Origin: Euptelea pleiosperma
Lineage: Eukaryota > Streptophyta > Magnoliopsida > Ranunculales > Eupteleaceae
Length of the DNA: 64,000 nucleotides
NCBI GenBank assembly: GCA_035048495.1
Contig: CM068548.1
Span: forward strand, 9,227,464-9,291,463
Direction of reading: 5' to 3'
Shown: in pieces, positions 10,601-22,440 of the stretch
How the letters are laid out: each line of letters opens with the position of its first letter
Position numbering within the stretch: position 1 is the stretch's first letter
Notes under the pieces: generated by a model
What the model was told of the DNA's origin: nothing
Databases searched by the model: none
Seen by the model: only the letters and a program-made list of their open reading frames with translations
Translations under genes and position numbers: made by a program

Positions 10601-12647
10601 ACTTTAAGCTGTACATTCATCTCAGGTTCAAGTAAGAGGTCATTATATATTTAGCTACATAATGCTAAATGTTTTTAATCTTGTATATTCTCCATATTGA
10701 ATTCTTTCCCAGTTTTTACGTTTTTTACTCTTTCTTAACATCTTCAACCAAAATGGTAGAGTATTATGGCACATAAAACTTCTATATCGCTTTTGCGTTT
10801 GGAGACAAGAATCTTGGTCGTAATTAGCTGCTTCCATAATTTTCTAATTTTTTCTAGCCTACTCTCTTGATTCATTGAGTTTGCTCCAATGAGTGGGTAA
10901 TTGAGCACTTATCATCTGCCATCATGTTCTTTTCTCTTTTGAGTTGCTTGTTTTGCATTGAATTTGTCAAATTCAGTTCTATTTTATGCCTAATTTTTAG
11001 ACCTGACCTAAGAAGGCACATGTTTTAACTCCTATACACAGCTACTCGATGTATTCACAACCTCCCAGTGAACTTGGACTCACATTTGAAATTAATCATA
11101 TGGATGTATCTTGCTGCTACCACTTTTCACTAACGCACTTGCTGTGGATGGCATTTACCAGATTTGATTTCTTAAACTCGTATATATGGTTTGAATTCTA
11201 CAATGCTCCATTACCGAACGATATTTCCTTAATTTGTGATGTAAGTTGCCTCTTCCAGACTTGATGTTGATTACTTGATTTCCTTTTGAATGAACTTACC
11301 ATAGATGTAGTCATTATTATTTTTATGCAGACTATTCGATCATGGCACATTGTTGGACGTCTTGGTGGATGCAATTCCATGAACATGCAGGTAAATTTTG
11401 CTTGTTTTTATTCATTTATTAGTATAGATGTACAAATATACTTCAATCAAGGCCATAGTGGAAGTCCTTCCGACACGAGGAAATATGCCAATCTCCAGGA
11501 AATTTTTTTCAAACAACTAGAGGGCAACTTTTATTACTCTGGGAGGAGAAAATGGACTAGCCTACATGCGATTTACTGTTCTGCAATTTTGAAGTTATTA
11601 ATATAGAAGATAGCACATCCTTTCACTAATATGGCTAGACTTGGTCATTGTTCCCTTCACATTGTCACAGAGGCTCTATTTTTTAATTGGCTACATGCCT
11701 TAATAATTACATTTGGTTTCCCTGTGTATGAAATGTTGTTGCATATACTTGAACCATTTAAGTCTGATCCTTGCAGTTGTCACAATCTCCTATGGATAAA
11801 AGACCAAGTTATGATGCTATTCGGGGAGCAAATGTGACACCAACCACGTTTTATAACATTGGAGACCTTGAGGTTCAAGAAAATATAGCACGCTTATGGT
11901 ATGGGCCCCAGTTTTAAATACCAGTTAATGAGTTTGCTTCCGTTTTTGGTATCCATTTTACAGCTAGTGATAATATTCCCCAAGCCTGTGTTTGGGTAAA
12001 TGAGTACTACATATCTGATCCCTATAGTGCTTACTGATAAATCTTTTCAAAAATTAAACAGGGTTGATATTGGGACAAGTGAACCATTGCTTCTGGATGT
12101 TCTGATAAATGCCTTGACACAGATAAGTTCCGAGTAAGTCACCAACTTATCTTATTTTACTACATTCGATATGTTTTTATACTGAAGGAAATTAAGTATT
12201 ATATCATCGGAAGATTCACCCTTGTGAATTCTGTGGGTGGTGCTCTTCGACGAGTTCTGTGTGTGTGTGTGTGTGGAACAAGTGTGCCATTTGATTACTA
12301 AGTGACAACAATCAAGCTCTCAATCTATACCTGCTAGGTGTTCTCCTTGCTAAAGAAGACGTCATATTTTCAAAATTCTTATAAACATTGCATGCATTCT
12401 GTTAATTGATATTAATATATCACCATATGGCATGTCTATGAAGAATGAAAATCTTGAGCATTTTTGGTGCATGTTCACTGCTGTCCTTGTGTGCTATATG
12501 ATCGGAAGGATGAACTGAAACCCACTTGATTTCCCTTTTAACAGTTTGGTTGGAATAAAGCAGTTGGTATTTGGTGGATCTGAATTCGAGAATTGGAAGG
12601 AGAATTTGACATCAGAGGATGCTGGTTGCAGTGTTCACAAGATCTAA
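7608..12647 (+). CDS. DUF3531-like protein, probably plastid-targeted (7 exons, 291 aa)
   Basis: Exons inferred from consensus splice sites and frame: 7608-7961, 8263-8348, 11162-11240, 11331-11390, 11777-11898, 12062-12133, 12545-12647. All phases join, giving 291 residues and a TAA stop. The N-terminus (about 1-50) is rich in S, R, L and C and poor in acids, like a chloroplast transit peptide. An acidic run follows at about 68-79. The conserved part (about 143-288) reads KFDFLNSYIWFEF, then SWHIVGRLGG, FYNIGDLEVQENIARLWVDI, GTSEPLLLDVLINAL and GIKQLVFGGSEFENWKE. This matches my memory of the cyanobacterial/plastid DUF3531 family, whose function is not established. Intron 2 is long (2.8 kb) and holds a LINE relic and a small TIR element. 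The gene is convergent with the HAG2-like gene. Confidence 0.8.
9512..9776. mobile_element. Small TIR element in intron 2 of the DUF3531-like gene
   Basis: Starts AAGGTTCTGTATGGTGATC and ends GGTAATCATACAGAACCTAA, i.e. inverted ends of the (A)GGYTCTGTATGGT type. The interior holds a partial tandem duplication: AACAAAAAGT and GTTAGAAAGTGTTGATA each occur twice, about 85 bp apart. A relative is at 17142-17280 and a third may begin near 63830. Confidence 0.5.
10060..10515 (+). pseudogene. LINE ORF2 C-terminal relic with 3' tail
   Basis: Translation shows YGISWFPPREIGEIL and NILWNLVPFALVG; after a frameshift come LWLGIWKEWNR, a stop, and IFEDCSRSLPEL. This follows the zf-RVT/C-terminal pattern of plant L1-type LINEs (W..P, LW..VP, IWKERN, FED). 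A typical LINE 3' trailer follows, ending in an (AAT)n-like tail near 10495-10515. It is 5'-truncated and frameshifted, in sense orientation within intron 2. Confidence 0.65.
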
Positions 12648-14908
12648 ATCACTAAAAAACAGGAGAATCAGGTGGTACTGGTGAATCTTTCATCGTCCGT
12701 CCAAATTGACCAAGTGATGAGAACAGAGCAAGAAAGAACAATGGGTGGTCGTTTGAAATTCGTTTTTGTTCTATGAAATTGAGTATAAGGATTTATACTT
12801 GATATAGATCATCTTAGAGAAAACATTTTGTATTCTTTTGGCCGCAATTTTAGATTCAACAGCAAAGAAGTGTTTCGACGCCCTTAGTGCATTATGCACA
12901 CATGTACATAGAATTCTGACATAAAACGTAATAACGAACATCAAAGACATCAGTTTTAAACCATAAAGACGCTCTAATACCGGCCTAGCAGAATATGTGA
13001 TCCACATGCAAGATGATGGGATGCCTATGAGATCTCCTATGCCAAAATTCTCTTTATTGGATGGTCATGACCATCTGATCTAGACTTAAGTTTGGGAATG
13101 GTTGTCATATTATCTGTTTGAATGCTCAAAAAGAATGCGATAGGACCGGTGGTGTGTATAAGATATATTTTCAATTCAAGCACAGGAAGCATTCTATGCA
13201 AGACCCCATGGTATTGAAGACAGACCCCAAAAACTGACAAGGGCGTTGCATCATGAACAAAAAAATGTTGGTGATTCCTCTAATACCGGCTGGGCATGTT
13301 TCGCACGCATTTGCCATTGTCTAATATTTAGCCGGGCCCACTAATTTCCCCGCCATGGCGGGAAAATGTTTTTGGGTCGAAGCTAACCTGGACTGTTTTG
13401 GGATTGGTTCGTCCGTCCATTGGTTTAACTGGCCAGTCCGATCCGGATCGTAAAACACTTCCATGAATCAATACATTCTAATATTTTTCAGAAATCCAAT
13501 GGCCGAGAGCACGTGTGCAAACAGGCGAGGGACTCCAGCCTGGTCCTATATATATAGATAAGCATACCTCCATGTATATGCTCAACAAAACCGAAGACTC
13601 AAAACAGCAATCAAAGAAGCATCACGGCCAAATATTTTACTTGCCCACCGTGGTGGCATACCAAACAGGCCCTAAGTAGAATGAGTGGGTGTGGGTGTGC
13701 GCGTGGGCGTGAGCGAATTAGGTTTTTTCGAAGAAGAGGCAAAATAGGAAAGTTTTGGGGAATTAGTTTGGAGGGGGTGAATATGTTAACTGTGGCAACT
13801 CAAGGCATAGTAAGAAAAGCAAAAAAATTCTGAGCAAATGGGTGGGAGAAGACCCTCCAATGGTTAATACCTAAGATTTACAAGTCTAGGTGCTTTTGAC
13901 GTATTAGTTTAGGTCTTAACATTTGATATCAGAACCAGCCCTACATCCTAGGCTCGAGTGACAAAAGGGGCAAATTCTAGAAAAAAAAAAGCCAAAGTAG
14001 TCACCTTGTGAAAAGGAGTACTTGGACCACATGGTAAACGGATGGTGGTATTTAAACCTGATGGGGAGCACGTGACCCCCCTTAAACGTTGAAAATCTTA
14101 CAAAAAAATAATCTGAAATTAGTATTTTATTTGAACTTAGAGAGCTGGTTTTCACTTTTGCCAAAGCAACCCAAAATCCACGCCAGAGAGCTGCGGAGAA
14201 AAATTGTCCACAAATTCAGGTCATTGGAACCTGTTCCTTGGTAATAAACGGAAAAGTTCCAACCAACACTCCTCTAACCTGCTTGGTTCAATGCAAATCG
14301 GATGCAATGCACCCACTTTCCACAGTTCTGGGATTACAAGTGATCGGTTGGGGACGTGCAAATGAGCTGGCATGCAAGTGGTTGCCAAGCCCTTGCAAAC
14401 TCTTTTTAAGAAAATAGATTCAAGCATGTGTGGTAAGTCAACTGCAATGCAACTCACCGCATATGCACCAGTGCAAAATGCATCCTAGTGCAGCAAACCA
14501 AGCAAGGCTAAGGGTCAAATGTTATATAGAATATATGATCTCATTTGAGTGAGGGGTACACACAAGCTTGTTTTAGTCGAAGTTCTTTCACCAGGGGCAG
14601 GGGGTAAGTGTGCCTACACATGGTTTGATATAGTAGATCCTCTCCATCTCGAGAATCATTTCCGAACAAGATTTATTTGAGGAGCAAAATTTTACGATGA
14701 ACTTTATCTAGTTCATGACTAGCACTATTAATTAGATCGGCATTTGTAAACTAATTCTTCTAATTCTTCTAATAAATTAGAAAAATATGCAGCTCTACAT
14801 AATTCACAAACAAGCTTCGGATGATCCCTACCTACCATATCATCAAAGATCAATAGGCTGTATTTTTTTGTCAGAATAGGGACATTGTATGACAACAAAC
14901 CAAATTAC
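12648..14908. other. Intergenic region between the convergent DUF3531-like and HAG2-like genes
   Basis: Holds the 3' ends of both genes and no convincing ORF. At 13546-13610 there is a TATA-like CTATATATATAGATAAG followed by a CA-rich leader-like stretch (CTCAACAAAACCGAAGAC) but no open frame. This could be an orphan promoter from a lost gene or captured sequence. Confidence 0.4.
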
Positions 14909-17900
14909 TCAAGAGTGGCTACGACTTACATATGACTCGAAGATGCCTTTTCGTGCAATCTCCGTGATCTCTTTCATCCGTTCATCGACTAGCTGACTCA
15001 ACTGCTCCTCCTGATTAGTTTGGCTTCTGTCAATTTCACTACCAACACTGTCCACTTTTCCACTAGCTCCTGAACGAAACATGACAAATGTCATGTCATG
15101 ATTATAATCATTTGGGACATCGATTAGCTGTTTACCAGAAGTCCCAGAATCTTTCCCTAAGATATCAGCCTTGGTACGGTCTGAAATTAAGGTTCTGTAG
15201 TTCTCCATGCATCTGTGGTCATTGGGATCAAGGCTAAGATAGATGAGAACTTCCCAACACTGGAGAAACTGCTTCTTGTTGATTTTGAAATTTTCTCTGA
15301 CATCTTCAATGGCAATTGCAGGTGGGTCAGATTGAAACTTGCAGGTTTTCTTCGACAGGTTCCCTTGCTTCAGATGTGAAGCAACTGAATTAATGGCTGG
15401 CTTGATTGGGTCAAAAGCGAGCAGGCGAAGCGTGTCAATGCAGGTACGCACATGTTGGAGGTAATCGGATGGCTCTTCGACAGTCAAGTCGTATACATTT
15501 TCTGTTAGCGCAATAGAGTATAGAGTCTCCAGAAGGTGACGGCCATGACCTTGGCCCTGGTAAGGAGGCAATACCAGTATCTGCCATCAGACCACAATGA
15601 AGTGAGAATACTAAAAGGAAGAAAGAAAAAAATAAACAGTGATCCTTGTCCTCTATGGAAGAAAAAACAGATACAATGTTTCATTTTTTTAACCAAAATG
15701 TTCCATTTTTCGAAACTCAATAGTGCTTTGGGAAAATCCATCACTGTAGTGATAACCATAATTGTGATGCAACCTAGACCCAGGTTTGAGCTTCTCAACC
15801 CACACATCTAATGCCCCTACATCTGTAGTCATTGATTTTGCTATAAGGGAAAAAAACACAATTTCTCGTTAAGGCTTTGGAGCACCATTATTTGGTTTAG
15901 TGATAGGACAGATGGTTTAATGACTGGGCACCAGTATACTTGGGGCTCCATTTTTTATTTTATTTTTGTAACTAATAATGCAATAGTATAGGAGAGAGAA
16001 CCTGGCTGATCCGCAAGCGTGAACTGTCAGGGTAGTGGTAAAAACGATAGACAGTTGCAAAGCCAAGCAATTTAACATGAGTATCTCCCTGTTGATCTGT
16101 TTTCCTCTGAACCACGAGGTAGATCTCCCATCCTGGATCAGTTATGTCGATAGGACTGCTACCTGGACCAAAAGATACAACTTATTAAAAATTGGCATCA
16201 CACGGTTTTTCATAAATAAATATAACAAGAATGAAATGCTCCAATAGCCCAAGACTGAAAGAATTACCATCGACAAGAAGAAGCACCAGGGGTACCAGCC
16301 GACTATAAAGCTCTCCAACCGGCATGCTATTTACAACCATGCAAATAACCTGATGCTGTAGAAGGAGAAATCATCATCCATGTGAGCATGCTCTTACGTA
16401 TGCCAAAAATATAAAAACCAAACAATTCAGACAAAATAAATCACGAGATCATTACATGGTGTAACTAACAGTTTATGAAACTGAATGTTGGGAGATAAAC
16501 TACATATAGATAGAATGAATATGACAAACATGAGGATGCTAAGATGCCTAAGTGGCAGGACTATGAAAACTAAATTGAAATTAATGCATTCATGGGAACC
16601 TAGGAGTAGGTCCAGTAGGTAATTAAAGTCAACTAAGATGGTTTGGCTATTTGAAACAAAGACCATCGACGGCACTAGTTAGAAGGTGCGATAGGGTGCA
16701 GATTGAAGGCTCCAAGAGGATAAGGGCAAAAAGAATGTGGATAAAGGTAGTGAGGAAAGATTTGATGAAGAATGCTCTAATGGAAGATATAGCTAAGATT
16801 GAACGAAATGGAGTAACAGGAATTGTCTGCAGACCCAAAATAAGTTGGGATGAAGGCTTTGTTGATTGATATAGAGTAACTAATCATAGAATATATTAGA
16901 TCATAGGAAAGATTTCAAGAATTTCTAAAGAGGCCCAATAAACATTAATGCAATTTTCAGAATAGCTTGAACCCAATGCGTTTACCAGTCAAGGATCCGA
17001 ATGGTATGCTGATGTAAGGTCCTGTTGTTCATTGAGACCGTAATAAAAAATATAGCATTAGGTTATCATCATTGCATATTGGAGAGCCATTTTTCCATCC
17101 TCGTTATGGCAGGTATTGGGTGATACCGATAAACTAAGGCCCTGTTTGGTAACCACTTAAAAGTTTTCTAAGATGGGATTCATAAGTAAAAATGTGCTGA
17201 TCTAGAAAACTTTTATGGACTTTAATAGGCAAGAATCATTTCTAGAGAACTTCTCTAAGGGCAACCATACAGAGCCTAACTGTAAGAGGAATTTTAAACT
17301 GTACAAGATGCTAAATGATTAATATTCAACAGGCAGGTAATAAGAAATGGTGTAGTCATATCCGTGAACTACAGAGATGAACAACCATTTTGGCCACCAT
17401 TCTAAACTAAAAGTGAGCTGACATTGGTCGTATAGAACTTGCTTCCTTTGATATTGGTTGACACACCCAAATTATAATGCATGTGAGAACAAGAAAGTTG
17501 GAAATATGAAAAGCACCTCTTCAGTAAGAGGCACTGCTTCCAAATTATTAGACTCGTTATCATGTCCCTTGGAGACTTCACAATGCATGACCTTTCCATC
17601 TGAAATGGCATTCCTGGACCAGTGCATCAATGAAAAAACAAAATATTCAATATACAGAGATAGAAAGATGCATATGCAAACAAATGTATGTTTGAATCAT
17701 GGATGCATAATGTAACCTATATCGATGGACCCATACCTGATATAATGACTGTCTGTAGAGAAAGTTTGAAGAAAATCATCCTTCTCCTCAATCAGAGATT
17801 CACCAAATATTTGCTGTTGAGATGAAAAGATGTTCAGCATACATGCAAATATAAAAATAAAAAATAAAGAATAGCTTAACATGGGTGCTTCATGGGTACC

Positions 17901-19705
17901 TGTAGAGCAGGCTTCAGATCTGTGATCCCCTTACCTCCCTTATAACAAGTAGTTAATAGCCAAAGTTAGAGCATAGCCAAAAGATATAAGGGTAAGAAAC
18001 TCTAGAAGCAAACCCAATTTAATTTTGTGGATAAGTGGAAATGAACATCCAAGAAAGTTGAGACCATGGTTGAAGCTTTCAGCCGAAACCAAAACGATTC
18101 GTCCATTTTGTTTCAATTTCACTATAGGACGAATCTACATATGTTTCGGTTGGTCTCATTTGAAACAGAATGATACTATCTTATGTGTAAATTTGCACTA
18201 AAATTTTGTTTAGGATTCACGAAGTTTCATCCGAACCCAGACAATACTTCCAATATGTTTTGGCATCGCTCATGAGCAATACCGAAACAATACTTTGTAC
18301 TTTGACCATGGTTGAGACGGAAGACTTGACCTAAGGCAAATAAGTCAATCAAGGTTTTTTTTTCCTTCCTTTGGTGGGTAATCAAGTTGAAATGGAAACA
18401 GAATTGTAAAGTTAAGAAAATGTCCCTTGAGAATGCACAAAGACTAAAACCTTCAAATATGCAAACATTGCCTGTAAACAACTACCTGGCTGTAGTTTCA
18501 GCATTATTCCAAAGGATTTTCTAGAAAAACAATGTTGCACTTAGAAGCAATAGAACAATACTTCAAAACTCATGCTGGCTAACTAGCAGTCATATCCAAT
18601 ACAACATAAATTGAAGCGGGCAATACTTACATCGGAAGTGCTCTGAAATGTAATATCGGCATATGCATGAAACGATATGCTACTCAACCAAATGTTAATC
18701 TGCATCCAGTGTTATAAAAAAATAAGCACATTGCACTAAAATGAAAAATATTTTCCAATGCAAATCCATTGAAAACAACTTAGGGGTAGCAATTGGTAAG
18801 GTTTTGCATGAGTTGGGATTAAACCAACTCACACCCGAATCCAACTTGGGTTCTAATGGATCCACATGAACAGTAAAATCTAGTTCAATTGGGTCAAGTT
18901 ACCAGATTGACGCAACCCATTGCCATCCATAGAATCACATGGTGGTACTGTTAATTTGAAAATTTTAAGACATGTTCGGAAATCGCCCGAATCCAACTTG
19001 GGTTCTAATGTGTCCACCTGAACCTGACCCAAAACCAGCAAAATCTAGTTCAATTGGGTCAAGCAAGTGCCATCCATAGAATCGCATGGTGGTACTGTTA
19101 ATTTGAAAATTTTAAGACATGTTCGGAAATCGACACCCAATCAGGTTGAAATTCACGAAACCACTAATATCTGAAAATTTCTACTGCGCAAAATATAATA
19201 AAACTCTAACAACCTTGAATTAAGATATCAACAGTAACGAAAATTCAAAATTGGTCTCAATGTGAATCACCTTTAAATCTTTGAACCCATAAATTCGTCC
19301 ATCTTCGCCAAAAAAACGATTCAGATCAATCGGACTGATACAATAGCTGTCTGCAGCATCCACTTCCTCTTTGCTACTAACTACACAATATTTCTCAGTA
19401 ACAAACCAAACCCCAGTGAGAAAAAATACAGAAAAAATTTAACGACTCTTGAAGATGAACAAACTCATCATACCCAGAAAAATTTTAATGCACTCATTGG
19501 CCTCAACTCCAGCATCTGTAGAGCAGTAAACATGAGAAGAAATTCAGAGAAAATCCGGAGTTTCTGGTGGGAATCCAAGAAGGAAATGAGACGGAGAGAT
19601 TGTGAAGTTATGGAACCGAGTTAACTCACCGATAGGAGCGAATCCAACTCGCCTTCGTTTCTTAGGGTCTGAGGTTGGATCGGCTGCCGCTTGCTTGAGA
19701 CCCAT
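14909..19705 (-). CDS. HAG2: Histone acetyltransferase type B catalytic subunit, HAG2/HAT1-like (10 exons, 471 aa)
   Basis: Acetylates newly made histone H4 in the HAT-B complex (family knowledge). Exons on the minus strand: 19630-19705, 19474-19515, 19271-19380, 18631-18699, 17900-17929 (30-nt microexon), 17737-17813, 17517-17613, 16268-16349, 16002-16162, 14909-15580. All phases join to 471 residues, close to the Arabidopsis protein (467, from memory). A basic KKRRR lies at 15-19. The N-terminal HAT1 domain includes [20 protein letters not shown]; then [21 protein letters not shown] and [18 protein letters not shown]. The acetyl-CoA motif QGQGHG (Q/RxxGxG) is at about 256-261, followed by [10 protein letters not shown] and [17 protein letters not shown]. 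The last exon contains ESY|GTAAGT, a strong cryptic donor, 18 nt before the stop; a further 3' exon cannot be excluded. Introns hold a LINE relic, a TIR element and a tandem duplication. A G-box MITE sits 185-556 bp upstream of the ATG. Confidence 0.93.
16630..16869 (+). pseudogene. RTE/BovB-like LINE reverse-transcriptase 3' relic
   Basis: Plus-strand translation reads [20 protein letters not shown], then [32 protein letters not shown] and a final DEGFVD before a stop. This matches the C-terminal tail of plant LINE reverse transcriptases (RWFGHVxRRP...VRR...RGRPKKTW). It lies antisense within the HAG2-like intron between the exons at 17517 and 16349. Truncated at its 5' end. Confidence 0.75.
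17142..17280. mobile_element. Small TIR element in a HAG2-like intron
   Basis: Ends AAGGCCCTGTTTGGTAACC and GCAACCATACAGAGCCTAA are inverted repeats, and the interior repeats AGAAAACTT in both orientations. About 140 bp. The flanks AACTA/AACTG are not a clear TSD. Confidence 0.5.
18833..19131. repeat. Tandem duplication of ~150 bp in a HAG2-like intron
   Basis: Two copies share CCGAATCCAACTTGGGTTC, CATCCATAGAATC and TGGTGGTACTGTTAATTTG and end GACATGTTCGGAAATCG. The first copy has a small internal insertion, the second a different one. Intronic, in the intron between the exons at 19271 and 18699. Confidence 0.75.
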
Positions 19706-19889
19706 TCGAGCTTGTTAGGGTTTTTCTCTCAGAGCGGGAAAGAATGGGAGGGAGGCGGGAAATAAGCGTAAAAGGGGTTTCTCGTTTATTTGTAGAAGGA
19801 ATATGATGGTGTCATCCTGAGAATGACGTACTCCCAAGGTATAGGGAGAGCGTCCACCCCAGGATGACAGCTCGAGCTGTTTTAGCTAG

Positions 19890-20261
19890 GAGCAAAACTT
19901 GGGTACCCGCTGTCAGTGACCGTCGCCCATAATATGAACCACGCGGCACATTTTTAGAGGACACTGACCGTATGGATGTTTGCCCAATCCCTAGGTAGAC
20001 CTAACAACCTAAAAATCAACCGGATTTGATATTTCTAAACGTTAGATTCGAGTCATTTTCTTGGGTTGATTTTAACCGTGGAAATTTGAGCTAATACAAG
20101 ATCGAAAGGTTTGAAATTACTAATCAGGCTGATTTTTGGTTTGTGGACCTACAGATTGGCCAAACAAACATACGGTCAGGGTCCTCTAAAAATGTGCCAC
20201 GTGGCTCATATTGTGGCTATCACGGCTTATGCTACGGCCTCTGATCAGCTAAGTTTTACTC
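19890..20261. mobile_element. G-box foldback MITE upstream of the HAG2-like gene
   Basis: Starts GAGCAAAACTTGGG and ends GCTAAGTTTTACTC. Arms include AATATGAACCACGCGGCAC and GTGCCACGTGGCTCATATTG; CACGTG at 20198-20203, with the left-arm G-box mutated to CACGCG. The flanking 9-mers TTTAGCTAG and CTATTTTGG do not match, so no TSD survives. Confidence 0.75.
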
Positions 20262-20549
20262 CTATTTTGGAGTATACTTGAGGAGCACACAACACACTAG
20301 GTGTTGTGGGACAGCTCCGTTGGACTACCATAATCCTTAGGAAATTAGATATTTTATTTTGTATTAGAACCAGATGACTTAAAGAACGTGTCCTTCATCT
20401 AGTGGTACGCGCGGCACACAAGTAACGGTTGGGATTGGGACCCATCTTTTGATAGGTCCTAGTGAAGTAATTCTAAGCCACAAATCCACTCCAATTAGAC
20501 GATCTTAACAGCTTTATTTATTAATTCCTTTCTGGCTTCCTTTGGCTTT

Positions 20550-20845
20550 TGGCTTTAAAAAATGGCCGTTATAACGGATTCAGATCCCCCCAATTACATT
20601 AAACGATTTTAACGGTCATTTAAACGGTAACACCCCAAGCCTGTGACGTTGAAAACCATTTTGACGCTTAGAAATTAACGGCCGTTAAAATCTGAAAAAG
20701 TTCGTGGAAAAAAAACGGCCATTATTTCAAATTTTGAAGTTTGAATTTCAGCGCCATTTTTTCCCATTAAATTTCATTTTTTCCATTTTAACGGTAATGC
20801 CCACCAGTCCGTTATACCGTTAAAACGGCCTCCTTTAAACCTTGA
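20550..20845. repeat. TTTAAAC/CCGTTTAAACGG-family foldback element
   Basis: Left end GGCTTTAAAAAATGGCCG, right end GGCCTCCTTTAAACC, with GCCGTT and AACGGC words in both orientations. Same family as the elements at 26927, 46989 and 52448, two of which show 9-bp target duplications. Confidence 0.55.
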
Positions 20846-21059
20846 TCAAGGTCAAGGATAGATAGAGAATATTGGGGAATTATCTCTCTACTTTGAGAGA
20901 ATGTCTTCTAAGAGGAAACCTTTTATTTTGAGCAGGAGAGTCTCCCAAGTGTTTGTGAATAAATCTATTATAAAGCCAAAACTAGGTTGGGGTGACGCGG
21001 GCTTCAGACGTTCGCTTTCACAAGTTGCTCAGCACACTGCCGACTGATGACGAGGGACC

Positions 21060-21125
21060 ATAGTATGAGCCACGTGGCACACTCTTAGAGACCAAATGGA
21101 TGTTTGGCTCATCCCAAGTCCTTAG
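21060..21125. mobile_element. G-box MITE, left-arm fragment
   Basis: CATAGTATGAGCCACGTGGC followed by about 45 bp of the arm, then unrelated sequence. A truncated copy. Confidence 0.6.
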
Positions 21126-21502
21126 TCCTTCTCCTGCTTACCTCTAACATCTTATGGTAAAAGCATCTCCAACCATGCTCTGTACTTACAAAATAGAGAG
21201 TTGTTAGGTGGAATCCACGCTCCAATTGTACTCTAAAAGGGATTTTTGTTTCCGAGGTACCCCATTTTTTTGTAAGTAGATATTTTGTAAAAAAAACAAA
21301 ACAAACCTACACAACAGAGGCTCCTGCTCAACAAGGGACAACTATGGTGGCGGGGAGAAGAGTTGAGTCTTTGAGGCTATAGAGTGAACAGTTATATTAC
21401 AATATCTAGGGGTAAATAAAAAAAAAACTACAGAATCAAAAAGATGCCATAAGTCCAAAATATCCTCACATATTGAGGAAGAGAACCAACCTGCATCCAC
21501 CA

Positions 21503-22440
21503 ATCCTCTCTATAAGTGGTCCACCAAACACTTTGCATCAGATTCAATCTCCACTTTACGAATCTCATACCTCACAGTAGCCTGATACCCATTAAGATAG
21601 CTTGCGCCTCTGTCTGGTCTGGCGACTTGGTCCTTATACTTAGGGGTGTCAATTTTACCCGATTTAACTGGAACCGGAACCGAAAACACCGGTTCCGGTA
21701 CCACATTTTTGGGAACCGATTAAAAAGAACCTGAACCGGAAACTAATGGTTACGGTTCCGGTACTCTAATATGGAACCGAAACCGATAAGAACCGGAACC
21801 AATATATAAATATAGTGTAAAAATTCTCATATTACCAAGATTGGACCCGTTATACCCGGAACCGGTACTGACAAAAACTACATAATCGGTTTCGGTTCTG
21901 GTACCATCACTTTGAGAACCGGAATCGATAAGTACCCGAACCGATAAGAACCGGAACCGTTTGTTTCGGTTCTGGTCACCTTAGGAACCGAACCGGAACC
22001 GACCCGTTGACACCCCTACTTATACTACGTCCTCCTGCCATAAAAAAATCAGATAATATGAGCTTCGAATGATAAAGCCAAGTCCAATAACCTGAGTGGA
22101 AGAATTCCACGCCATATCTAAGTTTATTTTGAACCTTAGATCTTTGGAGGTTGCCATAAACTTTGGTGTGGAGGAGTCACCTTCTCCTCTAGGGTTGGCT
22201 GAGAAATATAAGCCCGGATGTCTCTCAAGAGGAGTCGAGGAGGGGGTTAATAGTGATCACGGAATTCTCGATTTCTCCCGTCCCACAACTTCCACGTCAT
22301 AATGCAGATGTAGGCCAATGTACCTTAGTCCGAGTCCATCCCAATTTTTGCAGATTGGAACATTTGGATAACCGAGCTTAGAATTTCTTCATTAGATTTT
22401 CCGTCCATTCGTAAGGATAAAATGGGATGCAAACTAGATT
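21503..22440 (-). pseudogene. L1-type LINE relic (zf-RVT and RNase H) split by a hAT MITE
   Basis: On the minus strand, from high to low coordinates: TLAYICIMTWKLWDGRNREF, RFKINLDMAWN, QVIGLGFIIRSS, then the MITE, then TEAQAILMGI and, after a frameshift, RYEIRKVEIESDAKCLVDHL. These are successive blocks of the plant L1 ORF2 C-terminus (WKxRNxxxF; NxDxAW start of RNase H; GxGFIIR; AEAxAI; VEIESDA). Multiple stops and frameshifts; clearly dead. Confidence 0.7.
21641..22018. mobile_element. hAT-type MITE with exact 8-bp TSD (CCGGAACC-rich)
   Basis: Begins TAGGGGTGTCAATTTTACCC and ends GACCCGTTGACACCCCTA. Flanked by CTTATACT at 21633-21640 and 22019-22026, a perfect 8-bp duplication as expected for hAT elements. 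The interior is built from many GAACCGGAACCG / CCGGTTCCGG words in both orientations. Inserted within the LINE relic. Confidence 0.9.

Noticed and set aside
14471..15811. Minus-strand frame 15505-15807 and plus-strand frame 15536-15811 over the HAG2-like gene
   Set aside because: They overlap the start of a well-supported HAG2 exon and its intron in other frames and show no domain.
4799..20261. TSDs for the MITE copies at 4799, 7069 and 19890
   Set aside because: The flanking 9-mers were compared and do not match; either the ends are mutated or these copies were rearranged.
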